This document shows, in pieces, positions 59,151-61,949 of a stretch of 61,949 bases of DNA (positions are counted from its first letter, which is position 1; each line of letters starts with the position of its first letter). The notes below the pieces were generated by a model. The model was not told the origin of the DNA. It saw only the letters and a program-made list of their open reading frames with translations, and made no database searches. The DNA is from an uncultured Collinsella sp. (GTDB lineage: Bacteria > Actinomycetota > Coriobacteriia > Coriobacteriales > Coriobacteriaceae): the NCBI GenBank assembly GCA_900544645.1, contig UQWG01000004.1, forward strand, positions 1 to 61,949, given 5' to 3'. The translations under genes were made by a program, and so were the position numbers.

Positions 59151-59477
59151 CTAGCGAGCATCCACCACGTAGAGCCCAACGCGCACCTGATGCCACGGGC
59201 TGCGCTCGGGGGCAACCTGTTGCACACGGGCCTCAAATACGTCCTCGTGGCCGTAATACATCATCAAGGACAGTGGGCCGACCTCGTTTCCCGGAACGTA
59301 GCCAAGTTTGGTCTTGCCATAGTAGATCGCAACTGCCTCGGGGTCATGGGGATTATCGCGCTCGGCACACAGCGTCAGTTTATCGCCCGCTTTAAGATCG
59401 CCTAGGACCAAAGCGCCATCGGCATACTGAAATCCTGCAATGTGAAATGACAGAAGAACACGTGAAGGCTCGTACAT
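59151..59477 (-). CDS. Stand-alone HIRAN domain protein
   Basis: This 108-residue protein is a single HIRAN domain: FHIAGFQYADGALVLGDLKAGDKL, read as two parts, then LCAERDNPHDPEAVAIYY and KLGYVPGNEVGPLSLMM. HIRAN domains bind 3' ends of single-stranded DNA in repair helicases such as HLTF; stand-alone bacterial forms are uncharacterised. GGGAG lies seven bases before the ATG at 59477. It is probably co-transcribed with the small polyampholyte protein. Confidence 0.85.
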   Translation of the reverse strand: MYEPSRVLLSFHIAGFQYADGALVLGDLKAGDKLTLCAERDNPHDPEAVAIYYGKTKLGYVPGNEVGPLSLMMYYGHEDVFEARVQQVAPERSPWHQVRVGLYVVDAR

Positions 59478-59600
59478 AGCAACTCCCATAACGGCCGGAT
59501 AAACCGGCGTTTAACCTTATTGAGAAGTCTACGAACTCGCGCGGACACAAATTCGCCCCACCCGCGCCTTTTCGACCGTTTGTCGCTACGCCATCTGATT

Positions 59601-60980
59601 CTAATGCACAAACATGCGCACGAACTTGTGCTTCCAGCTTGCGTAAGGAGCGTAGCGAAATGGCACGTCCACCCAGGTTGCCTTGTTCACGATGCTCTTC
59701 TGGTGGCTAAACGTATCGAAGCTCTCGCGGCCATGGTACTGCCCCATACCGCTCGCTCCCATGCCGCCAAAGCCCATATGGCTCGTAGCCAGATGCATGA
59801 TGGTGTCGTTAACGCAGCCGCCACCAAAGGGCACGTAGCGCACAAAGCGCTGCTGAACCGCGCGATCCTGACTAAAGATATACAGAGCCAGCGGCGTCGG
59901 ACGATCCGTAATAAACGCTTCGGCCTCGTCTAGGCTCTCAAACGTCAGCACCGGCAAGATGGGACCGAAGATCTCCTCCTGCATCACGGCGTCATCGGGG
60001 GTCACGTCGTCCAAAATCGTCGGCTCGATCTTGAGCGAAGTCTCGCGCGCAGCACCTCCAAGCACGACCTTATCGGGATCGATCAGCCCGCGCGCACGCG
60101 CAAAATGCTTGACGTTGACGATATGTCCGTAATTCTCATTGTCGAGTGGATGTTCGCCAAACATGCGGCGGACCTCCTCCTTGATGAGGCCCAGCAGCTC
60201 GTCGTGCACGCGCGTATCGACCAGCAGGTAGTCGGGCGCCACGCAGGTCTGCCCCACGTTGAGCCATTTACCAAAGGCGATACGCCGTGCCGCGATCTTC
60301 AAGTTTGCCGTCGCATCCACGATGCAGGGACTCTTTCCGCCCAGCTCAAGCGTCACGGGCGTAAGGTTTTTACTTGCGTGCTCCATGACGAGCTTGCCGA
60401 CCGGAACGCTACCGGTAAAGAAGATCTTGTCCCAGCGCTCGTCGAGCAGCGCTTCATTTTCGGCGCGCCCGCCCTCGACAACCGTCACCAGGCGCGGATC
60501 AAATGCCTCTTCACAGATTTGCTTGAGCACCGCGCTCGATGCCGGAGCATAGGCACTCGGCTTGATGACCACGGTATTTCCCGCGGCAAGGGCGCCGGCG
60601 AGCGGCTCGAGTGTTAGCAAAAACGGGTAGTTCCACGGAGCCATGATGAGCGTGACGCCATAGGGCACGGCTTGCGTTTTGCACACACTCACGGCGTTAG
60701 CGAGGTCACACGGACGCAGGCGCGGACGACTCCATCGAGCCACATGCGCAATCTGATGACGAATCTCGGAAAGCGACGTGCCGATCTCGCACATATAGGC
60801 CTCGTCATGCGACTTTCCCAAATCGGTCTTGAGCGCATGGGCAATATCGGCCTCGTGCGCCCGTACTGTATCGCGTAAACTCACGAGCGCGCGACGTCGA
60901 GCATCGACATCAAACGTAGCGTGCGTCTGGAAGTAGCGACGCTGCTCCTCGACGATCGCGGCTATTTCTTGCTCGAGCAT
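59601..60980 (-). CDS. Aldehyde dehydrogenase (class 3 type)
   Basis: This 459-residue NAD(P)-dependent enzyme is of the class 3 / AlkH type. The catalytic set is visible: Asn116 in APWNYPF, Glu212 in LELGGKSP and Cys246 in GQTCVAPDY. The family's substrate loop GGGCVNDTIMH and the GGMGASGMGQYHG segment follow. The C-terminal end WKHKFVRMF may be membrane-associated, as in fatty aldehyde dehydrogenases. Its start overlaps the upstream iron alcohol dehydrogenase gene by 19 bases, so alcohol to aldehyde to acid conversion (or the reverse) is likely coupled. Confidence 0.93.
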   Translation of the reverse strand: MLEQEIAAIVEEQRRYFQTHATFDVDARRRALVSLRDTVRAHEADIAHALKTDLGKSHDEAYMCEIGTSLSEIRHQIAHVARWSRPRLRPCDLANAVSVCKTQAVPYGVTLIMAPWNYPFLLTLEPLAGALAAGNTVVIKPSAYAPASSAVLKQICEEAFDPRLVTVVEGGRAENEALLDERWDKIFFTGSVPVGKLVMEHASKNLTPVTLELGGKSPCIVDATANLKIAARRIAFGKWLNVGQTCVAPDYLLVDTRVHDELLGLIKEEVRRMFGEHPLDNENYGHIVNVKHFARARGLIDPDKVVLGGAARETSLKIEPTILDDVTPDDAVMQEEIFGPILPVLTFESLDEAEAFITDRPTPLALYIFSQDRAVQQRFVRYVPFGGGCVNDTIMHLATSHMGFGGMGASGMGQYHGRESFDTFSHQKSIVNKATWVDVPFRYAPYASWKHKFVRMFVH

Positions 60981-61939
60981 GCGGCAACCTTTCGTTCGGC
61001 GGTGCGGGCAACTCGCGAGGGTCGCTCTGTGCTTCGACGCTGTCCCCCGCCTGCGCGCACTGCGGGCTCATCGGCAAAATGGCCGCCCGCAACCACGCGA
61101 TACATGCTCGCAAGCTGCTCGGCGTCCATCAGCCTAGGCACAGGATACAGCGGATTGGATTCTGCCGCAGCATGCGCTGCCATCGACGGTACGTCGGCAG
61201 CGTTTATGCCTTCAAGATATCGCGGGATTCCCAAGCGCGCATTCATGTTGTCAATCCACGTGATAAATGCCTGCGCCGCCGTGTGGTCATCTGCTTTTGC
61301 AGGGGCAATGCTTGCATCGCGCGCCAACTCGGCAAGCTTGGGCTCCGCGACCGGGCCGTATGCGCGCAGCATATGCGGAAGGATTACGGCGTTTGCAAGG
61401 CCGTGCGGCATGCCATAGCGGCCGCCCAAGCTGTGGGCGATTCCGTGCACGTACCCCACGTAGCTACGCGTAAAGGCTATGCCAGCTTGATAGGCGGCCT
61501 CGAGCATATTTGCGCGAGCCTCGATATTCTGGCCGTTTTCGTATGCCTCGAGCAGGTTGTCATGAATCAGGCGCACGGCCCGCTTTGCCGCCGCGCGCGT
61601 ATAGGCGTTGGTGCTGCGCCCGATGTAGGCCTCCACCGCATGGGTGAGAGCGTCCATGCCCGTCTGGCCCGTAATGGAGGCAGGCAATCCACAGGTGAGG
61701 CGCGGGTCGTGCACGGCATAGCGAGGGATGAGCACAAAGTCGTTGACGGGGTACTTGTAGTGCGTTTTATCGTCGGTGATCACGGCCGCAAGCGTTACTT
61801 CGCTCCCCGTTCCCGCCGTCGTGGGAACGGCAATGAGCAACGGCAGGCGACGATGCACGCGCAAAAGGCCGCGCATCTTGTTGATGGGCTTGCGCGGCTG
61901 AGCGATACGTGCGCCCACGCCCTTGGCGCAGTCCATGGC
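60962..61939 (-). CDS. Iron-containing alcohol dehydrogenase, 5'-truncated
   Basis: About 320 C-terminal residues of a group III iron-dependent alcohol dehydrogenase are present. MDCAKGVG is the continuation of the family's GGGSxxDxxK cofactor motif. VPTTAGTGSEVT, the metal-binding DALTHAVEAYIG and YVHGIAHSLGGRYGMPHGLANA with its histidines are intact. About 100 N-terminal residues lie beyond the right edge, so the apparent ATG (61936) is internal. The C-terminus has an unusual basic tail (RAGGGQRRSTERPSRVARTAERK) overlapping the aldehyde dehydrogenase gene. Substrate unknown; possibly butanol, lactaldehyde or propanediol. Confidence 0.92.
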   Translation of the reverse strand, partial: AMDCAKGVGARIAQPRKPINKMRGLLRVHRRLPLLIAVPTTAGTGSEVTLAAVITDDKTHYKYPVNDFVLIPRYAVHDPRLTCGLPASITGQTGMDALTHAVEAYIGRSTNAYTRAAAKRAVRLIHDNLLEAYENGQNIEARANMLEAAYQAGIAFTRSYVGYVHGIAHSLGGRYGMPHGLANAVILPHMLRAYGPVAEPKLAELARDASIAPAKADDHTAAQAFITWIDNMNARLGIPRYLEGINAADVPSMAAHAAAESNPLYPVPRLMDAEQLASMYRVVAGGHFADEPAVRAGGGQRRSTERPSRVARTAERKVAACSSKK

Positions 61940-61949
61940 CTGTCTCTTA
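61940..61949. other. Probable sequencing-adapter remnant
   Basis: The last ten bases CTGTCTCTTA equal the first ten of the Tn5 mosaic end CTGTCTCTTATACACATCT used in Nextera libraries. They also break the alcohol dehydrogenase motif: translation gives R-Q before A-M-D where the family has G-S. Confidence 0.75.

Overview
The window is a high-GC chromosomal segment, apparently a complete draft contig. It starts inside a 16S rRNA gene and its last ten bases match the start of the Tn5/Nextera mosaic end. The 16S 5' end, the gene families (RecJ fused to a helicase, HelY-type DUF3516 helicase, TerB/BrxD/helicase trio, LAQTG-type surface protein) and the codon use point to a gut Actinomycetota of the class Coriobacteriia, most likely Collinsella. 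That assignment is inference; no database was searched.

Layout. 1-2546 (minus): 5' end of 16S, the infC-rpmI-rplT translation operon (infC probably starts at AUA), and a tRNA-Leu(CAA) whose 3' tail plus terminator is duplicated 184 bp away. 2586-11911 (minus): a transglutaminase-like protein, class II aldolase, an MBL-fold hydrolase, a bifunctional (p)ppGpp synthetase/hydrolase, and a large RecJ-helicase fusion preceded by a small overlapping ORF. 12134-14641: a BASS-family transporter, a GalT-like protein and CutC. 14817-19678 (minus): a full branched-chain amino acid ABC importer (livJHMGF), with a decayed second livJ upstream. 20555-28698: homoserine dehydrogenase, a cation:proton antiporter, the large-form PurL and a DMT transporter. 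28798-33238: a membrane diguanylate cyclase, a 2-keto-3-deoxygluconate permease broken by a one-base frameshift, AzlCD (branched-chain amino acid export) and an HD hydrolase. 33235-36860 (minus): a FAD lactate/glycolate-type dehydrogenase with EtfB and a ferredoxin-fused EtfA, resembling the electron-confurcating lactate dehydrogenase of acetogens. 37207-40412 (plus): five secreted or membrane proteins of unknown function, one ending in a sortase-like LAQTG signal.

41335-46953 is the most interesting block. A TerB_N/TerB_C protein, a BREX BrxD-like ATPase and an Lhr-like DEVH helicase form an operon behind an extended -10 promoter that overlaps a near-perfect LexA/SOS box. No other BREX gene is nearby, so this looks like a stand-alone, DNA-damage-inducible DNA-processing or defence module.

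46980-61939: a spermidine-synthase-like protein abutting a bacterial Elp3, a DUF4097 protein with an XRE regulator, a SAM methyltransferase, TrmB, a HelY-like helicase, a DUF2130 coiled-coil protein, a metallophosphoesterase, a HIRAN protein, an aldehyde dehydrogenase and a 5'-truncated iron alcohol dehydrogenase. Many intergenic gaps carry long perfect or near-perfect palindromes of several unrelated families, beyond ordinary terminators.
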